A DNA stretch of 64,000 nucleotides from Marinospirillum sp031581385 (GTDB taxonomy: Bacteria; Pseudomonadota; Gammaproteobacteria; Pseudomonadales; Halomonadaceae), in NCBI RefSeq assembly GCF_044810985.1, contig NZ_CP085242.1:1364001-1428000 (forward strand). The letters are read 5' to 3'. Shown piece after piece: positions 16,755 through 26,067 of this stretch; positions within the stretch are counted from its first letter, which is position 1; the number at the start of each line of letters is the position of its first letter. The notes under the pieces were generated by a model. That model did not search any database. It had not been told where the DNA came from and was given only the letters and a program-made list of their open reading frames with translations. A program made the translations under genes and the position numbers.

Positions 16755-17548
16755 CCTTCCTGCTCTTCGCGCCTGGCCTTGCCGGGCTTGATGTTCTTGC
16801 CCTTGATGATTTTAACCGGGCGTGTGGACTGGGCCTTGACGATACCGCGTTTGCCTTCGGGGGCCTTTTCACTCTTGGTGGTTGTTGTGGTTTCACTGCT
16901 GTCCGGGTAGCTGCTGCGATCGATTTCCTTGCCCATCAGAAAATCGGCTATGGCGTACATATCCGAACGGGAAATCTTGAAGGTATCCAGGCCACCATAC
17001 ATCTGAAATTCACGCTTTTTATAAGCGCTGAAAGTACGGTTGATGCTTTGCGTCAGGGCTTCAGAAAAGATAATGCTGGAATTATTGATCCCGGTGCCCA
17101 CAATGGCACTCTTGGGAGCCTGAATAAACAGCACATCAATCGGCATGTTTTCAAAGGTTTTCTGGCTGCCCTTGCTGCGGGTCAGGAGTTCATCAATACG
17201 CTCGGTCAGCATCTGGCGAATATTGCGACTGACGTACTTGAACATTTCCACCGGATTTTGCATGGCCACTTCCCGACCCCGGATGCTGCGGCTCCATTCA
17301 CCACGGTAGTTGATTTCAATCTTGCCATGAATGGCGCGGCTGTTAATCAACGTCATGCCGTAGCTGTGCAATACAATGTGATCGACATTAACCGTGCGTC
17401 CCTCATCATAGGGCACACGAATATCATTCAGGACAACAACATCCTCATTGGTCTTGAAGGCATTACGCAGTCGGGTCGCTGCATCAGCACAGGTTTCTTC
17501 GGATTTGGGATCAGCATCCGGGCGGTGTACATAGTCTTTCAAAATCAT
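16751..17548 (-). CDS. NERD-domain (nuclease-related) protein of unknown function
   Basis: A 265-residue protein. Residues about 15-125 resemble the NERD domain (EDVVVLNDIRVPYDEGRTVNVDHIVL, then GKIEINYRGEW), a nuclease-like fold found in DNA-processing and some stress proteins. The C-terminal tail is low complexity (SSETTTTTKSEK) and then strongly basic (KIIKGKNIKPGKARR), suggesting nucleic acid binding. GGGAG lies 8 bases before the ATG at 17548; the open frame continues upstream without a good start. It opposes parE and parC and lies between them, overlapping the parE stop. I cannot assign a substrate. Confidence 0.75.
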   Translation of the reverse strand: MILKDYVHRPDADPKSEETCADAATRLRNAFKTNEDVVVLNDIRVPYDEGRTVNVDHIVLHSYGMTLINSRAIHGKIEINYRGEWSRSIRGREVAMQNPVEMFKYVSRNIRQMLTERIDELLTRSKGSQKTFENMPIDVLFIQAPKSAIVGTGINNSSIIFSEALTQSINRTFSAYKKREFQMYGGLDTFKISRSDMYAIADFLMGKEIDRSSYPDSSETTTTTKSEKAPEGKRGIVKAQSTRPVKIIKGKNIKPGKARREEQEG

Positions 17549-17747
17549 TTCACTTCTCCCTGGCCTGTTCAACGATCCAGATATGAGCACTGTCAGTGGT
17601 CGCTTGCTACAGGGATTATAGCGACTGCCTGCGGGTGGGCATAGCACTCACTACACAAGTAAACAAACTTGCCGGGTGATTGATGAGGATTTATCCAGTA
17701 AGCTATGCAACCTATCGAGATTTCCGACCAGTGAAGGGCCGTCGTTG

Positions 17748-20015
17748 ATGAGCAGTTATAACGAATTTGTAGATGACAACTTTGAGCGCCAAAGCCTGAG
17801 CCAGTACACCGAAAAAGCTTACCTGGATTATTCCATGTACGTGATTCTGGATCGTGCCCTGCCGCACATTGGGGATGGCATGAAACCCGTGCAGCGCCGC
17901 ATCATTTATGCCATGAGCGAACTGGGCCTTTCTGCTACGGCCAAATACAAAAAATCAGCGCGCACGGTGGGTGATGTTCTGGGTAAGTTTCACCCCCACG
18001 GGGATTCCGCCTGCTATGAAGCCATGGTGTTGATGGCCCAGAACTTCAGCTATCGCTACCCACTGGTTGATGGTCAGGGTAACTGGGGCAGCCCGGATGA
18101 CCCCAAATCCTTTGCCGCCATGCGTTATACCGAATCACGCCTGGCGCGTTTTTCCGAACTGCTGCTCAAGGAACTCGGGCAGGGCACCGTCGATTGGGTG
18201 CCCAACTTTGATGGCACCATGCTGGAACCGGAAGTACTCCCGGCGCGCCTGCCGCATCTGCTTTTGAACGGTGGCACCGGCATTGCCGTGGGCATGGCAA
18301 CAGACATTCCACCCCATAATGCCAGGGAAATCACCCAGGCCACCATTCATCTGCTGCACCACCCGGAAGCCAGCGTTCGTGATTTGATGCAGTTCGTCAA
18401 AGGGCCGGACTTTCCCACCGGAGCCCAGATCATCACCCCGGCGGAGGAGTTGGAGAAAATCTACACCACCGGCAAGGGGTCGGTGAAAAGTCGCGCCACC
18501 TGGACGCTGGAAGACGGTGAAATTGTCATTCAGGCGCTGCCTTACCAGGTGTCTCCCAGCAAGCTTCTGGAACAGATTGCCGCCCAGATGCAGGCCAAAA
18601 AACTGCCTTTGCTGGCGGATCTGCGCGATGAATCCGACCATGAAAACGCCGTGCGCCTGGTTCTGGTGCCCCGTTCCAACCGGGTGGACACCGATGCCCT
18701 CATGGCCCACCTGTTTGCCACCACGGATCTGGAAAAAAACCAGCGGGCCAACTTCAATGTCATCGGTCTGGACGGTCGCCCTCAAGTCAAACCCCTGAAC
18801 ACTCTGCTCAGTGAGTGGCTGACCTTCCGGCGCAGCACTGTGATTCGCCGCCTGGAAAATCGCCTGAAAAAAGTCGAAGATCGCCTTCACCTGCTGGCTG
18901 GCTTGTTGATTGCCTATTTGAATATTGACGAAGTTATTCGCATTATTCGTGAGGAAGAGGAACCCAGAAAGGAACTGATGCAGGCCTTTGGCCTCTCTGA
19001 ACGTCAGGCCGATGCCATTCTGGATCTGAAACTGCGCAACCTGGCACGCCTGGAAGAAGAAAAAATTCGAGGTGAGGAAAGTGAGCTGGAAAAAGAGCGC
19101 AAAAAACTCGCCACCCTGCTGGGCAGTGAAAGCAAGCTGCGCAAGCTGATTACCGATGAATTGCAGGCCGATGCTGAAAGCTATGGTGATGAGCGGCGCT
19201 CAGCCCTGGTGGAAGCCAAACAGGAAGCACGTGCCTTTTCCGAAACCGAACTGGTCGGCGCTGACCCGGTCACGGTGGTTCTGTCCAAAAAAGGCTGGAT
19301 AAGGGCTGCCAAGGGCCATGACCTGAATCCCGCCAGCCTGAATTACAAAAGTGGCGACAGTTTCTTCCTGGCGGCCGCTGGAAAAACCAACCAGTCCGTC
19401 ATTCTGTTGGATGACACCGGGCGCAGTTATAGCCTGCCAACCCATACTCTGCCTTCGGCCCGTGGCCAGGGCGAACCTCTGACCAGCCGCCTCAACCCAC
19501 CGGCGGGTGCTGAATTCCGTGGCCTCCTGATCGGCCAGGAAGACCAGCGCGCCCTGGTGGCTTCGGATGCCGGTTATGGCTTTATCACCACTTTGGGCGA
19601 TATGGCCAGTAAGAACAAAGCTGGCAAGGGATTATTGAATCCGCCCAAGGGCACGGAAGTCATGCCCCCGCAGCTGTTACCCGGAACCGCTGAAGGTGAA
19701 CCACTGCTACTGGCTGTGCTTTCCAATGAAGGACGCCTGCTGGTTTACCCCATCAGTGAACTGCCGCAGCTCAGCAAGGGTAAGGGCAACAAGATGATCG
19801 ATATACCGGCACGTCGTGCAGCCAGCCGGGAAGAAAGAGTGGTTGCTCTGGCCATTCTGCCAGAACAATGCAGCCTGAAAGTGCTCGCTGGTCAGCGTAA
19901 ACTGACCCTAAAACCGGCTGATTTGGAGCATTATTTTGGAGAAAGGGGCAAGCGAGGCAGCAAACTGCCCAGAGGTTTCCAGAAGGTGGATCGCCTGGAA
20001 GTGGAAAACAGCTAA
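17748..20015 (+). CDS. parC: DNA topoisomerase IV subunit A
   Basis: A 755-residue catalytic subunit of topoisomerase IV (E. coli ParC is 752). The winged-helix segment GKFHPHGDSACYEAM contains the quinolone-determining Ser and Glu in wild-type form, followed by the active-site Tyr in AAMRYTESRL. The C-terminal beta-pinwheel is shorter than in GyrA and has no complete GyrA box. The ATG at 17748 is chosen because the protein then begins like other ParC proteins; the frame is open back to 17676. It is 199 bases from the divergent NERD gene. Confidence 0.96.
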   Translation: MSSYNEFVDDNFERQSLSQYTEKAYLDYSMYVILDRALPHIGDGMKPVQRRIIYAMSELGLSATAKYKKSARTVGDVLGKFHPHGDSACYEAMVLMAQNFSYRYPLVDGQGNWGSPDDPKSFAAMRYTESRLARFSELLLKELGQGTVDWVPNFDGTMLEPEVLPARLPHLLLNGGTGIAVGMATDIPPHNAREITQATIHLLHHPEASVRDLMQFVKGPDFPTGAQIITPAEELEKIYTTGKGSVKSRATWTLEDGEIVIQALPYQVSPSKLLEQIAAQMQAKKLPLLADLRDESDHENAVRLVLVPRSNRVDTDALMAHLFATTDLEKNQRANFNVIGLDGRPQVKPLNTLLSEWLTFRRSTVIRRLENRLKKVEDRLHLLAGLLIAYLNIDEVIRIIREEEEPRKELMQAFGLSERQADAILDLKLRNLARLEEEKIRGEESELEKERKKLATLLGSESKLRKLITDELQADAESYGDERRSALVEAKQEARAFSETELVGADPVTVVLSKKGWIRAAKGHDLNPASLNYKSGDSFFLAAAGKTNQSVILLDDTGRSYSLPTHTLPSARGQGEPLTSRLNPPAGAEFRGLLIGQEDQRALVASDAGYGFITTLGDMASKNKAGKGLLNPPKGTEVMPPQLLPGTAEGEPLLLAVLSNEGRLLVYPISELPQLSKGKGNKMIDIPARRAASREERVVALAILPEQCSLKVLAGQRKLTLKPADLEHYFGERGKRGSKLPRGFQKVDRLEVENS

Positions 20016-20027
20016 ACCCGGCGCAAT

Positions 20028-20225
20028 TCAGACCGTGAGGTTGACGTTATGACCGCTGCGGCCTTCTGGCAAAGGCACTGCTTCCATCAGTTGCATAACC
20101 GCATTTGCTTGCTGGTCGAGAGTTTCCTTAACCAAACCTGCCTGCGCTTCCAAACGTGTAGACACCTTCTCTTGCTCAGCTACACGTAAGGCTATCAGCT
20201 CAGGACTAACGCCGGAAATATCCAT
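20028..20225 (-). CDS. YjfB-like small putative motility protein, paralogue 1
   Basis: A 65-residue protein starting MDISG and ending PEGRSGHNVNLTV. It is clearly paralogous to the gene at 20298-20492 (shared MDISG start, EAQ...LLK centre and PEG-G-N-L end). Both resemble the YjfB family, small proteins annotated as putative motility proteins on the basis of co-occurrence with flagella. No signal peptide or membrane segment. GGAG lies 11 bases before the ATG, a rather long spacing. Function is unknown. Confidence 0.65.
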   Translation of the reverse strand: MDISGVSPELIALRVAEQEKVSTRLEAQAGLVKETLDQQANAVMQLMEAVPLPEGRSGHNVNLTV

Positions 20226-20297
20226 TGTTTAAAACTCCGCTGTAGTTGGGATGAGAAGGGAAGCCTAGCCTCCCTTCCCACTTTTAGCAAGAAGCCA

Positions 20298-20492
20298 TCA
20301 GGCTTTAAGGTCCAGATTTTGGCCCTTGCCACCTTCCGGCTGGGACACAGAATTGACCAACTCAGTCACAGCCTGTGCAGGCTGTTCCTGAGAATCTTTC
20401 AGCAGACTGATCTGAGCCTCAGTTTTATTCTGTGACTCATTCTGCTTCATGGCTGCTTGCGCCATGACGGATCCAGCACCTGAAATATCCAT
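20298..20492 (-). CDS. YjfB-like small putative motility protein, paralogue 2
   Basis: A 64-residue protein beginning MDISGAGS with AAGGAG 5 bases before the ATG, a strong ribosome binding site. Rich in Gln, Ala and Ser, with a predicted helical centre. It is upstream of its paralogue on the same strand with a 72-base gap that contains an imperfect 10-base hairpin (about 20256-20278) without a T-tract. No sigma-28-type promoter could be seen upstream, so the flagellar link rests on family resemblance only. Confidence 0.65.
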   Translation of the reverse strand: MDISGAGSVMAQAAMKQNESQNKTEAQISLLKDSQEQPAQAVTELVNSVSQPEGGKGQNLDLKA

Positions 20493-20549
20493 AACTTCTC
20501 CTTAATAATTAAGGTGAGTTTTAAAGACAACTTTTACAGCTTGGCAGTG

Positions 20550-22445
20550 ATGACTGCAAACTGCAAGCTCAATAAAACACTGATCAACCGGGAAACACAA
20601 GTGTCGCCACCTAACCACGGTAACCCTGTACCACCCAAAGAAATTCACCGCTTTCTGGGTGTTTTCCGTTACACCCGCCGTGCCATGAACCTGGTCTGGC
20701 AGACGTCACGCCGCCTGACATTTGGCCTTGTGCTGCTGACCCTGATCAGCGGTATTCTGCCTGCAGTGGCCGCCTGGCTGGGCAAGTTGATCGTTGATGC
20801 CGTGGTGGCTGCCATGGAGGTCTACCAAAGCACGGGGGAAATGGACTACCAGCCTTTGCTGACCTACGTTCTGCTGGAAGCTTTGGTGTTGATCGGCATC
20901 AGTGCGGCACAAAGAGCAACCGCCGCTCATCAGGCCCTACTGCGGGCTTTGTTGGGACAAAAGGTCAATGTCATGATTCTGGAGAAAGCCCAGACGCTGT
21001 CCCTGGCCCAGTTTGAAGACTCGGAATTCTATGACAAGCTGACCCGCGCCCGTCGCGAAGCCTCGACCCGCCCCCTGGCCCTGGTCAACAAAACCTTCAG
21101 CCTGCTGCAAAATGCCATTTCCCTGCTGAGCTTTGCTTTTCTGCTGATCCAGTTTTCACCCTGGGCACTCCTTTTGCTTTTTGTGGGTGCCCTGCCTGTG
21201 TTCATTGCCGAGGCAAAATTCTCCGGAGATGCCTTTCAGATTTTCCGGCGCCGCTCACCGGAAACCCGCGCCCAGATGTACCTGGAAACCGTGCTGGCCC
21301 GTGAAGACACCATCAAGGAGGTCAAGCTCTTTCAGCTGGGCCCTTTATTGTTGGGACGCTATAAAGCCATCTTTGACACCCTGTTCAAGGAAGACCGCAA
21401 ACTGATTCTGCGCCGGGAAACCTGGGGTTTTCTGCTGGGCCTGCTGGGTACCCTGACTTTTTACGCCGCCTATGCCTGGGTGGTTGTGGATACGGTACTG
21501 GGCAAGATCACCCTGGGTGACATGACCATGTATCTGCTGGTCTTCAAACAGGGGCAAACCGCCGTGAGTGCCTGCCTGACCGCCATCAGTGGCATGTATG
21601 AAGACAACCTTTATCTTTCCAACCTCTATGAATACCTGGAGCAACCCGTTCCGGATGAAACCGGGCAGGTGACTCAGGGCAACCAACCGGGGGATGGCCT
21701 GCGCTTTGAAATGATCAGCTTCACCTACCCAGGTTCGCAAAAACACGCTATTCAGGATTTCAGCCTGCATTTACAACCCGGTGAAAGCCTGGCCCTGGTG
21801 GGTGAAAACGGTTCCGGAAAAACCACTTTGATCAAGCTGCTTACCCGACTTTACGATCCTGACCGCGGGCGCATTCTTCTGGATGGCACCGATCTGAAAG
21901 ACTGGAATCCACTCACCCTGCGCCAGCGTATCGGGGTTATTTTCCAGGATTTTGTGCGCTATCAGTTTCTGGTCGGGGAAAACATCGGCATGGGTGATGT
22001 TGAAGCCTTCAGCAACGAAGAGCGCTGGAAACAGGCTGCCGAATCCGGCATGGCCGATGATTTCATTCAACAAATGCAACACGGCTACCACACGCAACTG
22101 GGGCGCTGGTTCAAGGGAGGGCAGGAACTTTCCGGCGGTCAGTGGCAGAAGATTGCCCTGTCCCGAGCCTTTATGCGGGATCAGGCCGATATTCTGGTGC
22201 TTGACGAACCCACCGCCGCCATGGATGCCGAGGCTGAAGCCCAGATGTTTGAGTATTTTCGAAAGCATACACGCAACAAAATGGCCATCCTCATCTCGCA
22301 CCGTTTTTCCACGGTGCGCATGGCCGATAAAATTGTGTTCATTCAGGGTGGACAGGTGCTGGAAGCAGGCAACCACCAACAACTGATGGCCCAACAAGGG
22401 CGCTATGCCGAACTCTTCAACCTCCAGGCCAGTGGTTATCGTTAA
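20550..22445 (+). CDS. ABC transporter, fused membrane and ATPase domains (exporter type)
   Basis: A protein of about 631 residues with an exporter-type transmembrane domain (six predicted segments in the first ~340 residues) fused to an ATPase domain. Walker A is GENGSGKTTL, the signature is LSGGQ, Walker B is ILVLDEP, and the switch His lies in ISHRFSTVR. This layout is that of half-transporters for lipids, peptides or drugs; the substrate cannot be told. The start is uncertain: ATG 20550 has no good ribosome site, GTG 20514 and GTG 20601 are alternatives. It stands alone before trpG with a 90-base gap. Confidence 0.85.
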   Translation: MTANCKLNKTLINRETQVSPPNHGNPVPPKEIHRFLGVFRYTRRAMNLVWQTSRRLTFGLVLLTLISGILPAVAAWLGKLIVDAVVAAMEVYQSTGEMDYQPLLTYVLLEALVLIGISAAQRATAAHQALLRALLGQKVNVMILEKAQTLSLAQFEDSEFYDKLTRARREASTRPLALVNKTFSLLQNAISLLSFAFLLIQFSPWALLLLFVGALPVFIAEAKFSGDAFQIFRRRSPETRAQMYLETVLAREDTIKEVKLFQLGPLLLGRYKAIFDTLFKEDRKLILRRETWGFLLGLLGTLTFYAAYAWVVVDTVLGKITLGDMTMYLLVFKQGQTAVSACLTAISGMYEDNLYLSNLYEYLEQPVPDETGQVTQGNQPGDGLRFEMISFTYPGSQKHAIQDFSLHLQPGESLALVGENGSGKTTLIKLLTRLYDPDRGRILLDGTDLKDWNPLTLRQRIGVIFQDFVRYQFLVGENIGMGDVEAFSNEERWKQAAESGMADDFIQQMQHGYHTQLGRWFKGGQELSGGQWQKIALSRAFMRDQADILVLDEPTAAMDAEAEAQMFEYFRKHTRNKMAILISHRFSTVRMADKIVFIQGGQVLEAGNHQQLMAQQGRYAELFNLQASGYR

Positions 22446-22535
22446 CCTCATCCCGGGGCTTTTATGGCAAAATAGCTGAAAATTGCGTCACGTAAAATGT
22501 TAGGATTATCCTTTTCTACGCAAAAGACCGACACC

Positions 22536-23114
22536 ATGCTGCTGATGATCGACAATTTCGACAGCTTTACCTTCAATGTTGTGCAGTACCTGGCTGAACT
22601 GGGTGCCGAGGTAAGAGTTGAACGCAACAATGCCATCACCCTGGAACAGATTGAAGCTCTGAACCCCAGCCATCTGGTGATTTCCCCCGGCCCCTGCACT
22701 CCCAATGAAGCGGGCATTTCCCTGCAGGCCATCGAACACTTTGCCGGCAAACTGCCCATTCTGGGTGTCTGTCTTGGTCACCAGGCCATCGGTCAGGTTT
22801 TTGGTGCCCAGGTGGTGCGTGCGCCCCAGGTCATGCATGGCAAAACTTCCTGGGTCGAACATCAGCATCAGGGAGTCTTCCAGGGGCTGGACAACCCGCT
22901 TTCGGTGACCCGCTATCATTCGCTGGTGGTTGATGAAGCCAGCCTGCCAGACTGTCTGGAAATCACCGCACGGGTGGTTCAGGATGACCCCACACCGGGG
23001 TTGATCATGGGTCTGAAACACAAGACCCTGCCGATTGAAGGCGTTCAGTTTCACCCTGAATCCATCCTCTCGCAGCAGGGGCACGAGCTATTGAAAAACT
23101 TCCTGAACACCTAA
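22536..23114 (+). CDS. trpG: Anthranilate synthase component II (glutamine amidotransferase)
   Basis: A 192-residue class I glutamine amidotransferase supplying ammonia to anthranilate synthase. The catalytic triad is Cys79 (GVCLGHQ), His173 and Glu175 (QFHPESI); MIDNFDSFT and SPGPCTP are typical. The same fold serves as PabA for folate, but the trpD-trpC genes downstream support TrpG, possibly shared. trpE is not in the window. A 228-base gap without a gene separates it from trpD; the gap has a short palindrome GTCCTCAGGAC near 23309 and nothing else recognised. Confidence 0.92.
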   Translation: MLLMIDNFDSFTFNVVQYLAELGAEVRVERNNAITLEQIEALNPSHLVISPGPCTPNEAGISLQAIEHFAGKLPILGVCLGHQAIGQVFGAQVVRAPQVMHGKTSWVEHQHQGVFQGLDNPLSVTRYHSLVVDEASLPDCLEITARVVQDDPTPGLIMGLKHKTLPIEGVQFHPESILSQQGHELLKNFLNT

Positions 23115-23342
23115 ATAGGCCTAACCTGACAAAGGTCACGAGCAGGTTGTTTGCGTTTAAAGAATTTTCTTGAGCAATAAGAACTAAACGAGGTCACTTT
23201 TACCCGGCAGTTGGCTTTTCAGATGGCACTTCTATCCATGAACTGACATCTGCACTCGTCTTTCCCTGACTCGCTGGCGCCAACCGCCGGGTCGTGACCT
23301 GACCAGTCCTCAGGACTTGCCCACAAAAATAGAGGTTACCGC

Positions 23343-24362
23343 ATGGATATGAAAGCCGCCCTGGACAGGGTGACTCGCCACGAAAATCTGAGCCGCGATG
23401 AAATGCGCGATGTCATGCAGCTAATCATGACCGGTGAGGCCACCCAGGCCCAGATGGGTGGTTTTCTGGTAGCTCTGCGTATGAAAGGCGAGAGCGTTGA
23501 TGAAATCACGGCTGCCGCTGAAGTCATGCGCAGCCTGGCCACTCCCGTGACTGTCAACTCCGAGCAGTTGGTGGATATTGTTGGCACCGGAGGCGATGGT
23601 GCCAATCTGTTCAATGTTTCCACCTGCACCAGTTTTGTGGTTGCTGCAGCCGGTGGGCAGGTCGCCAAACACGGTAACCGTTCGGTTTCTTCATCCAGTG
23701 GCAGTGCCGATGTACTGGAAGCCGCCGGTGTGAACCTGAATATCACTCCGATTGAAGTCGCTCGCTGCGTGGAAGAGCTGGGAGTCGGCTTCATGTTTGC
23801 TCCAGCCCACCACAGCGCCATGAAACATGCGGTTGGCCCACGCAAGGAAATGGGCGTGCGCACTCTTTTCAATATTCTCGGCCCCCTGACCAATCCGGCC
23901 AGCGCCCAGTACCAACTGCTGGGTGTCTACACTCCAGAGCTGGTCAGACCGCTTGCGGAAGTGCTTGATCAACTCAAGCTGAAACATGCCCTGGTGGTGA
24001 GTGCTGAAGATGGCCTGGATGAGGTTTCCATTGCCGCTGTGACTCATGTCGCTGAATGTCGGGATGGCCAGCTTCTGGAATACACCATTCAACCCGAAGA
24101 TTTTGGCCTGGAAAGACACTCGCTGGACAGCCTCAAGGTGGAAACAGCCCAGGAGTCTCTGCAACTGATTCGTCAGGTGCTGGGCAATGAACAGGGCCCG
24201 GCTTTGAATATGGTACTGCTGAATGCCGGTGCCGCGCTCTATGCCGCGGATATTGCCGATTCCATCATTGAAGGTGTGGCTCTGGCCCAGGATGCCATAG
24301 CTTCCGGACAGGCTGCCGAAAAGCTCAAGGCGCTGGTCAACTTCACCCAGGCCATGAAATAA
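23343..24362 (+). CDS. trpD: Anthranilate phosphoribosyltransferase
   Basis: A 339-residue enzyme joining anthranilate to PRPP in tryptophan synthesis. The PRPP-binding GTGGDG motif, the NVSTCTSFV segment, KHGNRSVSSSSGSADVLEA and the NILGPLTNP motif are present, and the length is typical. GAGG lies 7 bases before the ATG. trpC follows after 12 bases, so the two are probably cotranscribed. Confidence 0.96.
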   Translation: MDMKAALDRVTRHENLSRDEMRDVMQLIMTGEATQAQMGGFLVALRMKGESVDEITAAAEVMRSLATPVTVNSEQLVDIVGTGGDGANLFNVSTCTSFVVAAAGGQVAKHGNRSVSSSSGSADVLEAAGVNLNITPIEVARCVEELGVGFMFAPAHHSAMKHAVGPRKEMGVRTLFNILGPLTNPASAQYQLLGVYTPELVRPLAEVLDQLKLKHALVVSAEDGLDEVSIAAVTHVAECRDGQLLEYTIQPEDFGLERHSLDSLKVETAQESLQLIRQVLGNEQGPALNMVLLNAGAALYAADIADSIIEGVALAQDAIASGQAAEKLKALVNFTQAMK

Positions 24363-24374
24363 CCAGGTTGCCTT

Positions 24375-25175
24375 ATGAATACTGAAACCCCCACCATTCT
24401 TAAAAAAATTGTCGCTCGCAAGCACGAAGAAGTGGCTGAGCGTCAGCAACAAGTCAGCCTGCAGGATCTGCAGAAAAAAGCCGACAAGGCAGATTTACCC
24501 CGTGGTTTTACCGATGCCCTCTTCAGCAAAAGGGCGCAAGGGCTGTCTGCTGTGATTGCAGAAATCAAAAAAGCCTCTCCCAGCAAGGGCGTATTACGGA
24601 ATGATTTTATTCCCGCCGAAATTGCCCAGCGTTATGAAACAGCCGGGGCAGCCTGCCTTTCTGTCCTGACCGACCGGGACTTTTTCCAGGGGCATGAAGA
24701 CTATCTGCAGGAAGCCAGAGCGGCCTGCCATCTCCCAGTGATTCGCAAGGATTTCATCGTTGACCCCTACCAGGTTTACGAAGCCAGAGCCATCCATGCC
24801 GACTGCATCCTCCTGATAGCAGCCTGCCTGAGCGATGAGCAGATGAGTGACCTGAACCTGCTGGCTCATGAGCTGGGTATGGATGTTCTGATTGAAGTCC
24901 ACAATCGCGAAGAGTTAAACCGGGCTCTGAAATTGTCCAACCGCATCATCGGTATCAACAACCGGGATCTGCACAGCTTTGAAGTCAGTCTCAACCACAC
25001 CTGGGATCTTTTACCCGATATTCCCGAAGACAGGCTGGTGGTGACGGAAAGCGGCATTCTCACCCGCAAGGATGTGGCCGCCATGCAGGAACATCAGGTT
25101 AATGCTTTTCTGGTGGGTGAAGCCTTCATGCGGGCGGAAGATCCTGGGCAGGCACTGGAACAGCTTTTCAATTAA
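24375..25175 (+). CDS. trpC: Indole-3-glycerol phosphate synthase
   Basis: A 266-residue single-domain TIM-barrel enzyme that closes the indole ring in tryptophan synthesis. EIKKASPSKG, the catalytic Lys of IRKDFIVDPYQ, GINNRDL and ESGI motifs are present; there is no fused TrpF domain. The last codon and the TAA stop (25173-25175) lie inside the terminal inverted repeat of an interspersed element (25169-25293), so the exact C-terminus may have been set by insertion of that element. Confidence 0.95.
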   Translation: MNTETPTILKKIVARKHEEVAERQQQVSLQDLQKKADKADLPRGFTDALFSKRAQGLSAVIAEIKKASPSKGVLRNDFIPAEIAQRYETAGAACLSVLTDRDFFQGHEDYLQEARAACHLPVIRKDFIVDPYQVYEARAIHADCILLIAACLSDEQMSDLNLLAHELGMDVLIEVHNREELNRALKLSNRIIGINNRDLHSFEVSLNHTWDLLPDIPEDRLVVTESGILTRKDVAAMQEHQVNAFLVGEAFMRAEDPGQALEQLFN

Positions 25176-25293
25176 CTATTACGCTTGCTGATACTGCGTT
25201 AAAATTGTTCTCAAAATGCTCATTTACTCGCACGTAAACTCCGCTTTTTCGATCAATTTTGCCTTGCCTCACCTGCGCTCATGACGTTAATTG
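25169..25293 (-). repeat. 125-bp palindromic interspersed element, copy 2 (reverse orientation)
   Basis: The core is the reverse complement of the element at 14672-14813. Its ends form a perfect 8-base inverted repeat CAATTAAC (25169-25176) / GTTAATTG (25286-25293); the outer GGAA-CCTCTG part of copy 1 is missing. An inner inverted repeat is formed by CTCAAAATGCTCATTTAC and GTAAACTCCGCTTTTTCG. It provides the trpC stop codon and separates trpC from the convergent crp gene. Confidence 0.8.
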
Positions 25294-25316
25294 GTGTTGC
25301 CTTCGACTTTTTTTAA

Positions 25317-25970
25317 TTAACCATAGACAGGTCTCAAACTGGGGTCACGGATGACCAGGGTCTTGCCATCGGCATCCACCAGTCCGCGTTCCTCCAGGTC
25401 TTTTAACACCCGGCCAGCCATTTCCCGTGAGCAGCCAACCAGTTGCGCAATCTCCTGACGGGTGATCTTGACCTGCATTCCCTCAGGGTGAGTCATGGCA
25501 TCCGGCTGCTTGGCCAGTTCCAGCAGAACCCGGGCAATACGACCAGTGACGTCCAGAAAAGCCAAGTCACCGACTTTTTCGGTGGTTGCTCTCAAGCGCA
25601 CGGCCAATTGATTGCCCAGCAAAAACCACAAACACTGATGTTCCTGGGCCAACTGGGCAAAGCGTTGGTAACTCATCTCAGCGACTTCACAGTCGGCTCG
25701 GGCTCTGACCCAGGCACTGCGGCGGCTGATTTCATCAAACAGGCCCAACTCACCAAAAAAGTCGCCCTGATTCAGATAGGAAACGATCATTTCCCGCCCC
25801 TGCTCATCTTCAATATAGACAGCCACACTGCCCTTGAGCAGATAGTAAACAGAGTGGGCATCCTCACCGGCATGGATCACCAGAGAACGCTTGGCATAGC
25901 GGCGGGTATGAGCCTGCTGCAAATAGATTTCCAAAGCCTTTGCTTGTTCTTCGGTTTGAAGCTCGGTCAT
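25317..25970 (-). CDS. crp: cAMP receptor protein (Crp/Vfr)
   Basis: A 217-residue global regulator. N-terminal cyclic-nucleotide-binding domain with GELGLFDE and RRSAWVRA (the cAMP contacts), then the conserved LAFLDVTGRIARVLLELAKQPDAMTHPEGMQVKITRQEIAQLVGCSRE region split across the hinge and the helix-turn-helix domain. AGGAG lies 6 bases before the ATG. It is convergent with trpC and divergent from an OsmC-like gene, the order also found in pseudomonads (vfr) and, for crp and yhfA, in E. coli. A half CRP-like site (TGTGA) lies upstream, too weak to call. Confidence 0.95.
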   Translation of the reverse strand: MTELQTEEQAKALEIYLQQAHTRRYAKRSLVIHAGEDAHSVYYLLKGSVAVYIEDEQGREMIVSYLNQGDFFGELGLFDEISRRSAWVRARADCEVAEMSYQRFAQLAQEHQCLWFLLGNQLAVRLRATTEKVGDLAFLDVTGRIARVLLELAKQPDAMTHPEGMQVKITRQEIAQLVGCSREMAGRVLKDLEERGLVDADGKTLVIRDPSLRPVYG

Positions 25971-26067
25971 GAAATACTCCTGAATTTAGCCTGAACCAGA
26001 ATCACATTAGAACACCAAGAATGTTAATATAAAAGTTACTTCTATAAGTCAGTAATGGGTTGAAACG

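Noticed and set aside
17549..17747. Small gene between the NERD gene and parC
   Set aside because: The upstream extensions of both frames lack ribosome sites and family support; the region is a divergent promoter area.
20256..20278. Terminator between the two YjfB-like genes
   Set aside because: The imperfect hairpin has two mismatches and no T-tract on the transcribed strand.
25971..26067. CRP site in the crp/osmC gap
   Set aside because: Only one TGTGA half-site is recognisable; the other half matches poorly.
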